This document shows, piece after piece, positions 27,665 through 35,596 of a DNA stretch of 64,000 nucleotides. This stretch comes from Filobacillus milosensis (GTDB lineage Bacteria > Bacillota > Bacilli > Bacillales > Alkalibacillaceae). Position 1 is the first letter of the stretch. Each line of letters opens with the position of its first letter. The notes beneath the pieces were generated by a model. It was not told the origin of the DNA. It made no database searches and saw only the letters and a program-made list of their open reading frames with translations. The stretch is from assembly GCF_004402015.1 (NCBI RefSeq), contig NZ_SOPW01000008.1, forward strand, positions 1-64,000, written 5' to 3'. The position numbers and the translations under genes were made by a program.

Positions 27665-28480
27665 ATGAAAAACGACAACTCGAATGGCCCAGACCCTAAA
27701 GACGCCTGGAAACAATATATTCCTTCTGAAGTTAATGAATCGTGGAAGGAAAACCAAGAGATGTGGAAACAAGAGGGGGAGTCATGGCAAACGATGTTCG
27801 GTGAAGCAAAAAAGCTTCATGAGAAAGCAGTTAACGGTGATGAAAAAGCAGTCAAAAAAGTGTTTAAATTACTCAAAGAAGTAAAGAAGAAAGTCCCTTC
27901 AAACAATCTAGTTGAAGCCTATTATGGCAGTGTAATTGCTTTATTAGGTCGAGATGCCTCAGACACTATGGACCGCTTCCGATTAGTTCGGAAAGGGATG
28001 AAAATTTTAGATGAAATTGTTGAAAAAGAACCTGAAAATATAGAGATACGAATGTTAAGAGGTTACGTGAGTTATAACATTCCAGAAATGTACTTTCAAA
28101 GAACTTCTACTGCTGCAGAAGACTTTAATTATCTAATTGAACAACGTGAAAATGACTCTAGCATTTTTTCAGAAAAAATGTATTGGCAAATTCTCTACGA
28201 TTTGGGTGTATCTTACAAAAGACTAGATAATCATCAAGAGGCCAGTAAAATATTCGGCAAGCTTCTTAGATTAGACCCGGATGATGAATTCAAAGCGTTA
28301 ATTGAGAACGAAGAAAAAAGTGATGATGCTGTAGCTCCTCAACAAGACTCAAAGGATCAGTCCTTAATAGATACAAAACCAAAAACTAAGCCTCAACAAG
28401 AGATGGTTGAAGAAGAGGAATTTTTTAATTTTAAAAGAGACCGTAAACCTGGCAGACGCTCTAAGGCGAGGCGTTCATGA
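27665..28480 (+). CDS. TPR-like module protein 2, basic C-terminal tail
   Basis: A 271-residue protein. An N-terminal Trp-rich segment (DAWKQYIPSEVNESW, residues 13-27) leads into the same module as protein 1: EAYYGSVIALLGRDA, RMLRGYVSYNIPE, and ILYDLGVSYKRLDNHQEA. After the module (about residue 205) comes a charged disordered region ending in the basic tail KPGRRSKARRS. KQYIPSEV resembles KYIPPQYAQYV in the last protein of the cluster, perhaps a shared docking peptide. AAGGAGG precedes the ATG; the stop overlaps the next start (ATGA). Confidence 0.75.
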   Translation: MKNDNSNGPDPKDAWKQYIPSEVNESWKENQEMWKQEGESWQTMFGEAKKLHEKAVNGDEKAVKKVFKLLKEVKKKVPSNNLVEAYYGSVIALLGRDASDTMDRFRLVRKGMKILDEIVEKEPENIEIRMLRGYVSYNIPEMYFQRTSTAAEDFNYLIEQRENDSSIFSEKMYWQILYDLGVSYKRLDNHQEASKIFGKLLRLDPDDEFKALIENEEKSDDAVAPQQDSKDQSLIDTKPKTKPQQEMVEEEEFFNFKRDRKPGRRSKARRS

Positions 28481-29583
28481 TGAACTATAAATTAAACGGG
28501 CATGAACTAGAATTATATCTTCATGCTTTATCCGGTGATCAGCAAGCCGCTCAAAAGGCATACGAGTATTTTCAAAGTGCACATTCAGAAAACCCAACCA
28601 ATCTTGATTATAAGATACACTATGCCGACTGCTTATCACTTCAATCGAGATATTCTGATGATGCTTCAGATATGATTGGTAAAGCTATATCAGCCATGAA
28701 ATTGTTTGATAGCGTCGTAAATGTTAATCCGAAAGTAATTAAGTATCGTTATTTAAGAGGCTACCATGCGCTTCGTCTTCCTGAAGCATTCTTCCACAGA
28801 ACCACCACTGCAATTGTCGACCTTGAATATCTTATTAACTCATACAAAGATGATTCTACTATTTTTTCAAAAGAAATTTACTTTCAACTTCTATATGATC
28901 TCGGAGTTGCGAATTTACGAATGGGAGATGAAGAGGAAGCGCAAGAAGTATGGGATGACTTATTAGTATTGGACCCACCACAAAGGTTTGAAAACATGAT
29001 TGACCAACAAAATAATAAACAAAAATATGATTATCAATTAGTAGATTATTCAGCTCCCATAAGAGATGAAGCTAAAAGGATTCATCTCTTAGGCGCTAAG
29101 GGGAATGAGCAAGCAGTCAACTTATCCTATGATTTATGGAGTCGTGAATACCAAGCAAACTCAAAGGATCCGATTGTGCAGGCTTATTTTGGAAGTTCAA
29201 CAGCTTTGCTAGCGAGAAGCCAGAAAAAACCTAAGGAACAATTCTCTCAAGCGATGGAAGGTTATATGGAAATAAAAAAAGCGCTAGAAAAAGATCCTGA
29301 CAACTTAGAAATCCTTATTTTAAGAGCATTCCTAATAAATGCATTCCCTAGAGCATTTTTTGACTTTGGAGATCAAGTCATTCAAGACTTTGAAAAATTA
29401 AAGTCGGCTTATCAAAAAGATCACTCCGTTTTTTCAAAAGAAACTTATCACGAAATCCTCTTCCAATTAGGATTAGCTTATGAAAAGTTCAATAAAAGCT
29501 GGATGTCAAAAATCGTTTGGGGTGAACTTTTAAGAGATAACCCGTCCATTGAGCATGAAATTTTATTAATAGAAAGGGTGTAA
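28477..29583 (+). CDS. TPR-like protein 3, two modules in tandem
   Basis: A 368-residue protein containing two diverged copies of the cluster's module. Copy one spans about residues 8-180 (YLRGYHALRLPEAFFHRTTTA, described by position 82-102; LLYDLGVANLRMGDEEEA). Copy two spans about 195-360 (QAYFGSSTALLARS; LILRAFLINAFPRAFFDF; ILFQLGLAYEKF). The first copy has lost the YYGS block. It overlaps gene 2 by four bases and gene 4 starts four bases after it, so translation is coupled. No catalytic motif is visible. Confidence 0.75.
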   Translation: MMNYKLNGHELELYLHALSGDQQAAQKAYEYFQSAHSENPTNLDYKIHYADCLSLQSRYSDDASDMIGKAISAMKLFDSVVNVNPKVIKYRYLRGYHALRLPEAFFHRTTTAIVDLEYLINSYKDDSTIFSKEIYFQLLYDLGVANLRMGDEEEAQEVWDDLLVLDPPQRFENMIDQQNNKQKYDYQLVDYSAPIRDEAKRIHLLGAKGNEQAVNLSYDLWSREYQANSKDPIVQAYFGSSTALLARSQKKPKEQFSQAMEGYMEIKKALEKDPDNLEILILRAFLINAFPRAFFDFGDQVIQDFEKLKSAYQKDHSVFSKETYHEILFQLGLAYEKFNKSWMSKIVWGELLRDNPSIEHEILLIERV

Positions 29584-29587
29584 TTAA

Positions 29588-30931
29588 ATGAATTCACTTT
29601 TTGAAAAAAAGTTAAGAAGTATTTCAAAGCCTGAGCCTCTGGTTAAATATTTCTCAAGTGATACGGAATTCCCTGATATAATGCCAATTCAAAAAATTGA
29701 GGAATTCCAGAAAGAATCACTAATAGAAATCACCAATCGCGCTTATAAACATTGTGATTTTTACCAGAAGAAAATGGATCAGTTAGGTGTAAAACCTGAA
29801 AATATTAAAGAACTCAAAGACTTAAGCAAATTACCTTTAACGTCCAAGGAAGAACTGAGAGGTAACCCGTATGCTTTACTCGCTTGTGACAAAGAAGACA
29901 TATCACTAGTCCAAGTTTCAACTGGAACGACTGGTGGTGAGGAAATTTATATGATGTATACCTGGGAGGATTATTATTTACATGAACTTTCACCAGGCTA
30001 CCCAAAATTATTCCCAATTGAGAGTGATGACATCTGTATAAACTCTCTCCCTTACGAAATGAGTGCATCAGGTTTAGCGTTCCACAAAACATTTTTAGAA
30101 GGCTGTGGGGCAACAGTTGTTGCAACCGGTAAAGGTGGGGCTTATTCTACTTCAGAAAAAACAGTAAGAATGATGAGAGATTTAAAGCCTACTGTTATTA
30201 TTACAACACCGTCTTGGGCGATTCAGCTTGCTGAAGCAGCTGAAGAAATGTCATTTGATTTAAAAAGTCTACCGCTTAAAACCATTTGGTTAACCGGTGA
30301 AGGGTGTTCTCCTTCATTTAGAGATCGCGTTGAAGAAATCTGGGGTACACAGGCCAATTTTTATTACGGATCACTTGAATGTGGCGGACTTGGAGTTGAA
30401 TGCGAAGCGCATAACGGTTACCACATCCCAATGGGTCATGCGATTATCGAAATCATCGATCCTGAAACGGGAGAGGTACTAGAGCCTGGAGAAGTGGGTG
30501 AAATTGTGGTGACATCAACCGTTAAGTACGATTCACCGCTGATTCGTTTCCGTACAAAAGATCTAGGATTTATAGAACGAGATGTATGCTCTTGCGGTTG
30601 TGCACTGCCTCGTTTACAGTTACGTGGACGATTAGTCGACCATATCGATTTCCAAGGTGAATCTCACTCACCTATTTATCTCGAAGAAATGTTAATGAGA
30701 TTACCTGAAGTCGGATATTGGTTTGAATTTGTGGTTAATCCAAATAGAGATTATATCAAAATTCGATGTGAACTTCAGAATAATGTCACACCTTCTGAAG
30801 ATCTAGCTGAATCTTTATCTAGTAAGTTAGAGTTCGACTTGGGCATTCCTTTTAAGTTCGAATTTGTTGATCAAATGCCACGCTCGAAAGGAAAAACGGT
30901 TCGTGTCGTTCATGAGGAGGATAAACCATGA
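29588..30931 (+). CDS. PaaK-like adenylate-forming enzyme 1 (aryl-acid ligase)
   Basis: A 447-residue AMP-forming ligase of the phenylacetate-CoA ligase family. The P-loop-like motif is VSTGTTGGEEIYM (about 116-128); FYYGSLECGGLGVECEAHNG (about 258-277) is the PaaK aromatic/adenine motif; CSCGCALPRLQLRGRLVDHI begins the mobile C-terminal domain. The PaaK-type Cys pair is kept. It probably activates a small aromatic acid as an acyl-adenylate and then as a CoA or other thioester. The next gene starts before its stop (ATGA overlap). A second paralogue lies two genes downstream. Confidence 0.85.
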   Translation: MNSLFEKKLRSISKPEPLVKYFSSDTEFPDIMPIQKIEEFQKESLIEITNRAYKHCDFYQKKMDQLGVKPENIKELKDLSKLPLTSKEELRGNPYALLACDKEDISLVQVSTGTTGGEEIYMMYTWEDYYLHELSPGYPKLFPIESDDICINSLPYEMSASGLAFHKTFLEGCGATVVATGKGGAYSTSEKTVRMMRDLKPTVIITTPSWAIQLAEAAEEMSFDLKSLPLKTIWLTGEGCSPSFRDRVEEIWGTQANFYYGSLECGGLGVECEAHNGYHIPMGHAIIEIIDPETGEVLEPGEVGEIVVTSTVKYDSPLIRFRTKDLGFIERDVCSCGCALPRLQLRGRLVDHIDFQGESHSPIYLEEMLMRLPEVGYWFEFVVNPNRDYIKIRCELQNNVTPSEDLAESLSSKLEFDLGIPFKFEFVDQMPRSKGKTVRVVHEEDKP

Positions 30932-31683
30932 TCATAGATGCACACGCTCATTTATCTCCAACTTCATACGGTAATGTCGAGTTGTATTTTAAGCAATTAA
31001 AAGAGGCCGGAATTGATCAGGGGGTTGTTGTACCAGGAGGGATGTTAGATGTCCGTAAGCTTACGGATTATATCATCGGCAAAGAAAAACCTTCAAAAGA
31101 GCCGCCTAACAATGAGTATTTATCAGATGCAATCACTGAAAACCCAGAGACTTTAACTGCCTTTTATTGTGTGAATCCTCATGATTCAGATGCCATTGAG
31201 AAATTAGAAAAAGCATTTAAGAACGGTTTTAAGGGATTAAAGTTATCCCCCATGTCTCACCATTTCTCGCTTGCAAGCCAAACAGTAAAGGGTTTAGCAG
31301 AACTTTGTGGACACTACGACTATCCATTGTATACGCACACTCTCTTTAGTCCAGGTGCATCAACTAAACGATTAATTGCTTTGGCCAAAGAATTCCCAGA
31401 AACTAATTTTATTTTAGGTCATATGGGGTTCGGGCCCGCTGATACTGAAGCGATGGAAGGTGCTTTAATGGATAATTTCTTTTTAGAAACATCTCAAGGA
31501 AGCCACCTTCACATCCAGGAAGTCGCCAATAAAGTTGGAGCAAGTAAATTAATATTCGGTTCAGAATTTCCACTCTCACACCCTGCCTTAGAACTTCAGA
31601 ACATTCTACTACTCAAGCTGACAGATGACGAGCGAGATCTTATTTTAGGTCAGAATATCAAACAGCTATTAAAGCTTTATTAG
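30928..31683 (+). CDS. Amidohydrolase-2 family TIM-barrel protein (decarboxylase/hydrolase)
   Basis: A 251-residue amidohydrolase-2 (ACMSD-like) enzyme. The metal motifs are DAHAHLSP at the N-terminus, GFKGLKLSP, a histidine in YTHTLF, FILGHMGFG, and IFGSEFPLSHP near the C-terminus. In most relatives the last motif is FGSDxP, so the catalytic Asp is Glu here. The family includes decarboxylases of aminocarboxymuconate, resorcylate and vanillate-type acids, hydratases and lactonases. Between two aryl-acid ligases, decarboxylation or hydrolysis of an aromatic acid derivative is plausible, but inferred. Confidence 0.78.
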   Translation: MIIDAHAHLSPTSYGNVELYFKQLKEAGIDQGVVVPGGMLDVRKLTDYIIGKEKPSKEPPNNEYLSDAITENPETLTAFYCVNPHDSDAIEKLEKAFKNGFKGLKLSPMSHHFSLASQTVKGLAELCGHYDYPLYTHTLFSPGASTKRLIALAKEFPETNFILGHMGFGPADTEAMEGALMDNFFLETSQGSHLHIQEVANKVGASKLIFGSEFPLSHPALELQNILLLKLTDDERDLILGQNIKQLLKLY

Positions 31684-31703
31684 CTCTTAGGGAGTTAGAG
31701 ACG

Positions 31704-32951
31704 ATGAATACAAGCGAAAAATTAAGAGACTTAAATGAAATGCTAAATCACGCCAGGAAGTCGGACTTTTACGCTAACCGGCTTTCTGATGGGCCTTTTG
31801 TGTCGCTTGATCAACTTAAAACCATTCCAGTAACAACGAAAGAGCATTTAAGAGAACAATCACCGAGTGGATTACTTTGTAGTGATACCGAAGAACTGTA
31901 TCAATATCATGAATCGTCAGGTACCACAGGAGAGCCCGTTTCATCTTGGTTTACGCGTGAAGACATTAACTATAATGTCAAACAAATTATTTCGTGTAGT
32001 ATTGATATAAACTCTAAAGATATCGTTCTTGTTCGTTTCCCGTACAATTTATCCGGTGCTGCGCACATGATGCATCGAGCCGCTCAATCTAAAAAAGCGT
32101 GCGTGGTCCCTGCAAGCGGTACTGCTACGATCCCTTTTACCAAGGTTGTTAATTTACTAAAGAAACTGGATGTGACCATTTTATCCTGCCTATCACTACA
32201 GGCTGTCATTATTGCTGAAACGGCTGAAATTTTGGGGTTAAACCCCAAAGGTGATTTTCCGAACTTGAGAGCTATATTTACAGCAGGAGAAACACTCTCC
32301 CCCTATCGCCGTCAACTTATTGAAGACATTTGGGGAGTACCGGTGTATGAGTTTTATGGCATGACTGAAATTGGCACAGCAATAGTTGATTGTGAGCATT
32401 TTCAAACACACGCTATTGAAGGAGACTTTGTGTTCGAAATATTAGATGACACGCTTACAAAAGAAGTTCAATCTGGTCAATTTGGTCATTTAGTAATCAC
32501 GACTTTAAAGAAAAAGGCGACACCGATGATTAGATATTTAACAGGTGACAAAGCAAGAATTGTTGAAGAACCATGTCCTTGTGGTCGGTCACAAAGATTT
32601 GAGATTCGAGGCCGTCATAAAGACACACTTTTTGTTAACCAAAGGCCTTTAGACTTGTGGGACGTTGAGGAAATTATCGCTCATCTCCCTTGTCAACGCT
32701 TCTGGTGTGCAAGTACAGATATGGGGCAACTGAATATTTTAATAGAAAAAGAACAGCCTTTTGATCACCTTAATCCGACACAAACCAAACTACTCGAAGC
32801 TAAGTTCAACCTTCCATTAAATATCCAACTTGTCCCTAAAGGAACACTGTATGACCGAGAACAGTTACTCTCCGTTGGTCTTAAAGGCAAACCAAAGTAT
32901 TTTTATACCCCTGAAGAATGGCGTAAAAAAGAGTATATTCACTACAAATAG
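31704..32951 (+). CDS. PaaK-like adenylate-forming enzyme 2
   Basis: A 415-residue phenylacetate-CoA-ligase-like protein. The motif ESSGTTGEPVSSW (about 72-84) is the phosphate loop; VYEFYGMTEIGTAIVDCE (about 213-230) is the adenine motif; TGDKARI and CPCGRSQRFEIRGRHKDTL (about 285-310) start the C-terminal lid. It is distinct from enzyme 1 in sequence and shorter, suggesting a different substrate or acceptor rather than a recent duplication. Start ATG with TTAGGGAG upstream. A 128-base gap with a possible internal promoter separates it from the next gene. Confidence 0.85.
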   Translation: MNTSEKLRDLNEMLNHARKSDFYANRLSDGPFVSLDQLKTIPVTTKEHLREQSPSGLLCSDTEELYQYHESSGTTGEPVSSWFTREDINYNVKQIISCSIDINSKDIVLVRFPYNLSGAAHMMHRAAQSKKACVVPASGTATIPFTKVVNLLKKLDVTILSCLSLQAVIIAETAEILGLNPKGDFPNLRAIFTAGETLSPYRRQLIEDIWGVPVYEFYGMTEIGTAIVDCEHFQTHAIEGDFVFEILDDTLTKEVQSGQFGHLVITTLKKKATPMIRYLTGDKARIVEEPCPCGRSQRFEIRGRHKDTLFVNQRPLDLWDVEEIIAHLPCQRFWCASTDMGQLNILIEKEQPFDHLNPTQTKLLEAKFNLPLNIQLVPKGTLYDREQLLSVGLKGKPKYFYTPEEWRKKEYIHYK

Positions 32952-32993
32952 CCTGTTTTAAAAATAATTAATAAGAACAGGTACAGACAATGA

Positions 32994-33025
32994 AACGGGC
33001 AAGCATTAACAACCATAAGTTGTTT
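32994..33025 (+). promoter_or_regulatory. Possible internal (sigma-K-like) promoter of the second half of the cluster
   Basis: AACG (32994-32997), 16 bases, then CATAAGTTG (33014-33022) approximates the sigma-K pattern mACm-N16-CATAnnnTA with one mismatch in each box. The CATAAGTTGTTT word recurs with one change at 26944. It lies in the only sizeable gap of the cluster, 66 bases before the DHQS-II-like gene. Confidence 0.4.
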
Positions 33026-33079
33026 AATATATAGATTCTATTTAATCTATCAATCTTATATTTGAAAGGAGTGTTACCC

Positions 33080-34186
33080 ATGTCAGAACTTCAAAGAGAA
33101 GTATTCTTTGATGGGCGAGTCGTTCCAGCTTCTCGCCAAGATATTTGGGGACTTGTAAACAACTCATTAATCACCAAAATCATCGTGAGTCCTGATCAGC
33201 GAGATGAGCACCACTTCCCTCAGAAAACTGAATTCGTCACTGATATATCTGAAGAAAGTGATTTGGAAAATATACCTCAAGGTGAATGTGTTTTTTCAAC
33301 TGATCAAGATTTATTAGAAAGAGCTAAAGAAAAAGGTTATCAAACATGCGTCTATTTAGAAGTAAATGATAAAGAAGCACTTGAGCAATCATGGAAAGAC
33401 GCACTTAAGTTTGATTATGCTGCCGTAGATTTTGATTTACCAACCAATATTCCACTAGAACTAATCATTGCAAAGCTTCAAGAAAGAAATACGGTTCTTC
33501 TTAGAAAGACAACTAATTTCGACGACGTAGAGCTTGCACTAGGTTGCTTAGAAACAGGCAGTGATGGCGTGATGTTTACTTCAGATGAGCTTGAAGAAAC
33601 GATGAAGCTAGTCGACTATCTGAAAAAAGGCGAATCTAGCAAACTAAATTTACACCCAATGAAAGTAACAGAAGTTAAACACGTTGGGATGGGAGTACGC
33701 GGATGTATCGACACGACTGACATCATGACACAAGACGAAGGCATGTTAGTTGGATCGACTTCAAGTGGAGGCATTTTTGTTTGTTCAGAAACACATTACC
33801 TCCCATATATGAATTTGCGTCCATTCCGAGTCAATGCTGGAGCTGTCCACTCATACGTTTGGATGCCAAATGATACATCTGAATATATTTCCGATCTTGC
33901 AGTTGGAAGCAAAGTTTTATGTGTAAATACAGCAGGTGAAACACGTGAATTAACCGTAGGGAGAATAAAAAAAGAAGTTAGACCTCTCCTTCTTATTAAA
34001 GGCGTTGTAGAAGGCACTGAACTTAATGTTATCGTTCAAGATGATTGGCATATCAGAGTAATGGGCGCTGATGGTAAGCCTAGAAATGCCAATAAAGTCG
34101 AGGTTGGCGATGAACTTCTAGCTTATGTTTGTGAGCCCGGCAGGCACGTAGGAATTAAAGTCAATGAAACCATCACAGAAGTATAA
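33080..34186 (+). CDS. 3-dehydroquinate synthase II / GriH-like protein
   Basis: A 368-residue member of the DHQS-II family. VGMGVRGCIDTTDIM, EGMLVGSTSSGGIFVCSET, LRPFRVNAGAVHSYVWMP, VGRIKKEVRPLLLIKGVV and CEPGRHVGIKV are the family's conserved blocks in order. Archaeal members make 3-dehydroquinate from the ADH intermediate; the Streptomyces member GriH makes 3-amino-4-hydroxybenzoate. The ATG at 33080 has AAAGGAG upstream; an in-frame TTG at 33062 lies before the binding site. The partner aldolase gene begins 20 bases after the stop. The usual bacterial shikimate route does not need either protein. Confidence 0.9.
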   Translation: MSELQREVFFDGRVVPASRQDIWGLVNNSLITKIIVSPDQRDEHHFPQKTEFVTDISEESDLENIPQGECVFSTDQDLLERAKEKGYQTCVYLEVNDKEALEQSWKDALKFDYAAVDFDLPTNIPLELIIAKLQERNTVLLRKTTNFDDVELALGCLETGSDGVMFTSDELEETMKLVDYLKKGESSKLNLHPMKVTEVKHVGMGVRGCIDTTDIMTQDEGMLVGSTSSGGIFVCSETHYLPYMNLRPFRVNAGAVHSYVWMPNDTSEYISDLAVGSKVLCVNTAGETRELTVGRIKKEVRPLLLIKGVVEGTELNVIVQDDWHIRVMGADGKPRNANKVEVGDELLAYVCEPGRHVGIKVNETITEV

Positions 34187-34206
34187 AATGCTAGGAGGTT
34201 AAATCA

Positions 34207-35016
34207 ATGAAAGGAAAAGATATTCGTTTAAAACGTTTATACAAACACTCAGATAAATTATTTGTCGTTGCTATGGACCACGGCATAACCATGGGGCCCA
34301 TTGAAGGAATCGTCGATATTAAAGCTGCAGCAAAAGCTGTATATGACGGTTATGCCGATGCGATTGTTGTTCATAAAGGATTAGTTCGAGATTTAGCAGA
34401 TATCGATTCACCATCACTAGGAGAAATCATGGTCCACCTCTCTGCTTCTACTAATCTATCACAAGAATCTAATAGAAAAGAACTTGTCTCCACAGTAGAA
34501 CACGCCATTCGAATTGGAGCATCCGCTATCTCTGTTCATGTCAATTTAGGAAGTGAACATGAAGGGCATATGCTTCAACACTTAGGAATGGTAGCAGAAG
34601 AATGTGATCAATGGGGCATGCCGTTACTCGCCATGATGTATGTAAGGGATGGTAACCCTGAAAATGAATTTGATGCAGGAAAAATTAAGCACGCGGCACG
34701 AATTGCAGAAGAGTTAGGAGCAGACATCGTTAAAGTCAACTACTCAGGTGACCCCGAGTCCTTTAGAGAAGTTACAAGCTCTGTCAATATACCAGTTGTC
34801 ATAGCAGGTGGATCTAAACTGGATTCACATTACGACTTTCTAGCTATGGTCGCTGATGCCATTCAGTCTGGCGCAGGCGGTGTATCGATTGGAAGAAATG
34901 TGTATCAATCAAAGAACCCTACTCTTGTTGCTAAACAATTACGATATATTATGGACAATAAACTCACTCGCGAAGAAATCCAAGGCTTCCTTGACCAAGG
35001 AGATCTAATTTTATAA
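34207..35016 (+). CDS. DhnA-type aldolase: ADH synthase / GriI-like
   Basis: A 269-residue class-I aldolase of the 2-amino-3,7-dideoxy-D-threo-hept-6-ulosonate synthase family. FVVAMDHGITMGPIEG (about 19-34) is the signature start; the Schiff-base lysine is in ADIVKVNYSGDP (about 172-183); VVIAGGSKL and GVSIGRNVYQ bind phosphate. GriI joins aspartate semialdehyde to dihydroxyacetone phosphate, feeding GriH; archaeal homologues use a deoxyketofructose phosphate. The tight pairing with a GriH-like gene, next to aryl-acid ligases, favours an aminohydroxybenzoate product. AGGAGG precedes the ATG. Confidence 0.9.
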   Translation: MKGKDIRLKRLYKHSDKLFVVAMDHGITMGPIEGIVDIKAAAKAVYDGYADAIVVHKGLVRDLADIDSPSLGEIMVHLSASTNLSQESNRKELVSTVEHAIRIGASAISVHVNLGSEHEGHMLQHLGMVAEECDQWGMPLLAMMYVRDGNPENEFDAGKIKHAARIAEELGADIVKVNYSGDPESFREVTSSVNIPVVIAGGSKLDSHYDFLAMVADAIQSGAGGVSIGRNVYQSKNPTLVAKQLRYIMDNKLTREEIQGFLDQGDLIL

Positions 35017-35038
35017 ATAATGTTGGGAGGTAGGTGAT

Positions 35039-35596
35039 ATGTCGACAGCACATCCCGATTTCGTTAAAGCTAAACAGAATCATGATAAAGGTGTTGAAGG
35101 TGATGAAGCAGCAGTAGAAATTGCATACCAAATGTTTAAAAAACTACAAAAAGCTAAACCAAGCGACCCTTTAATTCAAGCTTATTACGGCAGTACAGTG
35201 ACTCTAGTAGGCAGGGATGCAAGTAAAAATAAGGAACGTATTAAGGTAGCCAATCACGGGTTAGAAATATTAGACCGAGTTGTAAATCAAGTACCCAACC
35301 ACATAGAGGTCCGCTTATTAAGAGCCTATGTTAATAGTCGAATTCCTGAAAAATACTTTAAACGTACAGACCAAGCTATTGAAGACTTAGAGTATCTCAA
35401 GACAAGATATGAAAAAGACTCGTCCATCTTTCCACAAGATCAATACGAAGACATCCTTTATGAATTGAGTAATGCTTATAAGCGTTCAAATAATTCTGAT
35501 CAAGCCAAACTCATTGAAAAGAAATTATTGAGCGTAAATCCGAAATTTGATAGGTCACTAGGTAAGAAGAAGAAAAAAAGAAAAAAGGAGGGATAA
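35039..35596 (+). CDS. TPR-like module protein 4, Lys-rich tail
   Basis: A 185-residue protein, the fifth copy of the cluster's module: QAYYGSTVTLVGRDASK, GLEILDRVV, RLLRAYVNSRIPEKYFKRTD and ILYELSNAYKRSNNSDQA. The last ten residues are nearly all lysine and arginine (LGKKKKKRKKEG region). GGGAGGTAGGTGAT precedes the ATG. The next gene starts directly after its stop codon, with the ribosome binding site lying in the Lys-rich codons, so both proteins are coupled. Confidence 0.75.
   Translation: MSTAHPDFVKAKQNHDKGVEGDEAAVEIAYQMFKKLQKAKPSDPLIQAYYGSTVTLVGRDASKNKERIKVANHGLEILDRVVNQVPNHIEVRLLRAYVNSRIPEKYFKRTDQAIEDLEYLKTRYEKDSSIFPQDQYEDILYELSNAYKRSNNSDQAKLIEKKLLSVNPKFDRSLGKKKKKRKKEG

Noticed and set aside
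29814-30125. Minus-strand 103-codon frame
   Set aside because: It is the shadow of the PaaK-like ligase gene, which has all family motifs on the plus strand.
33080-35016. Reading the DHQS-II and aldolase genes simply as shikimate-pathway genes
   Set aside because: Not excluded, but the clustering with aryl-acid ligases and the presence of ordinary shikimate genes in bacilli make a specialised aminohydroxybenzoate route more likely.
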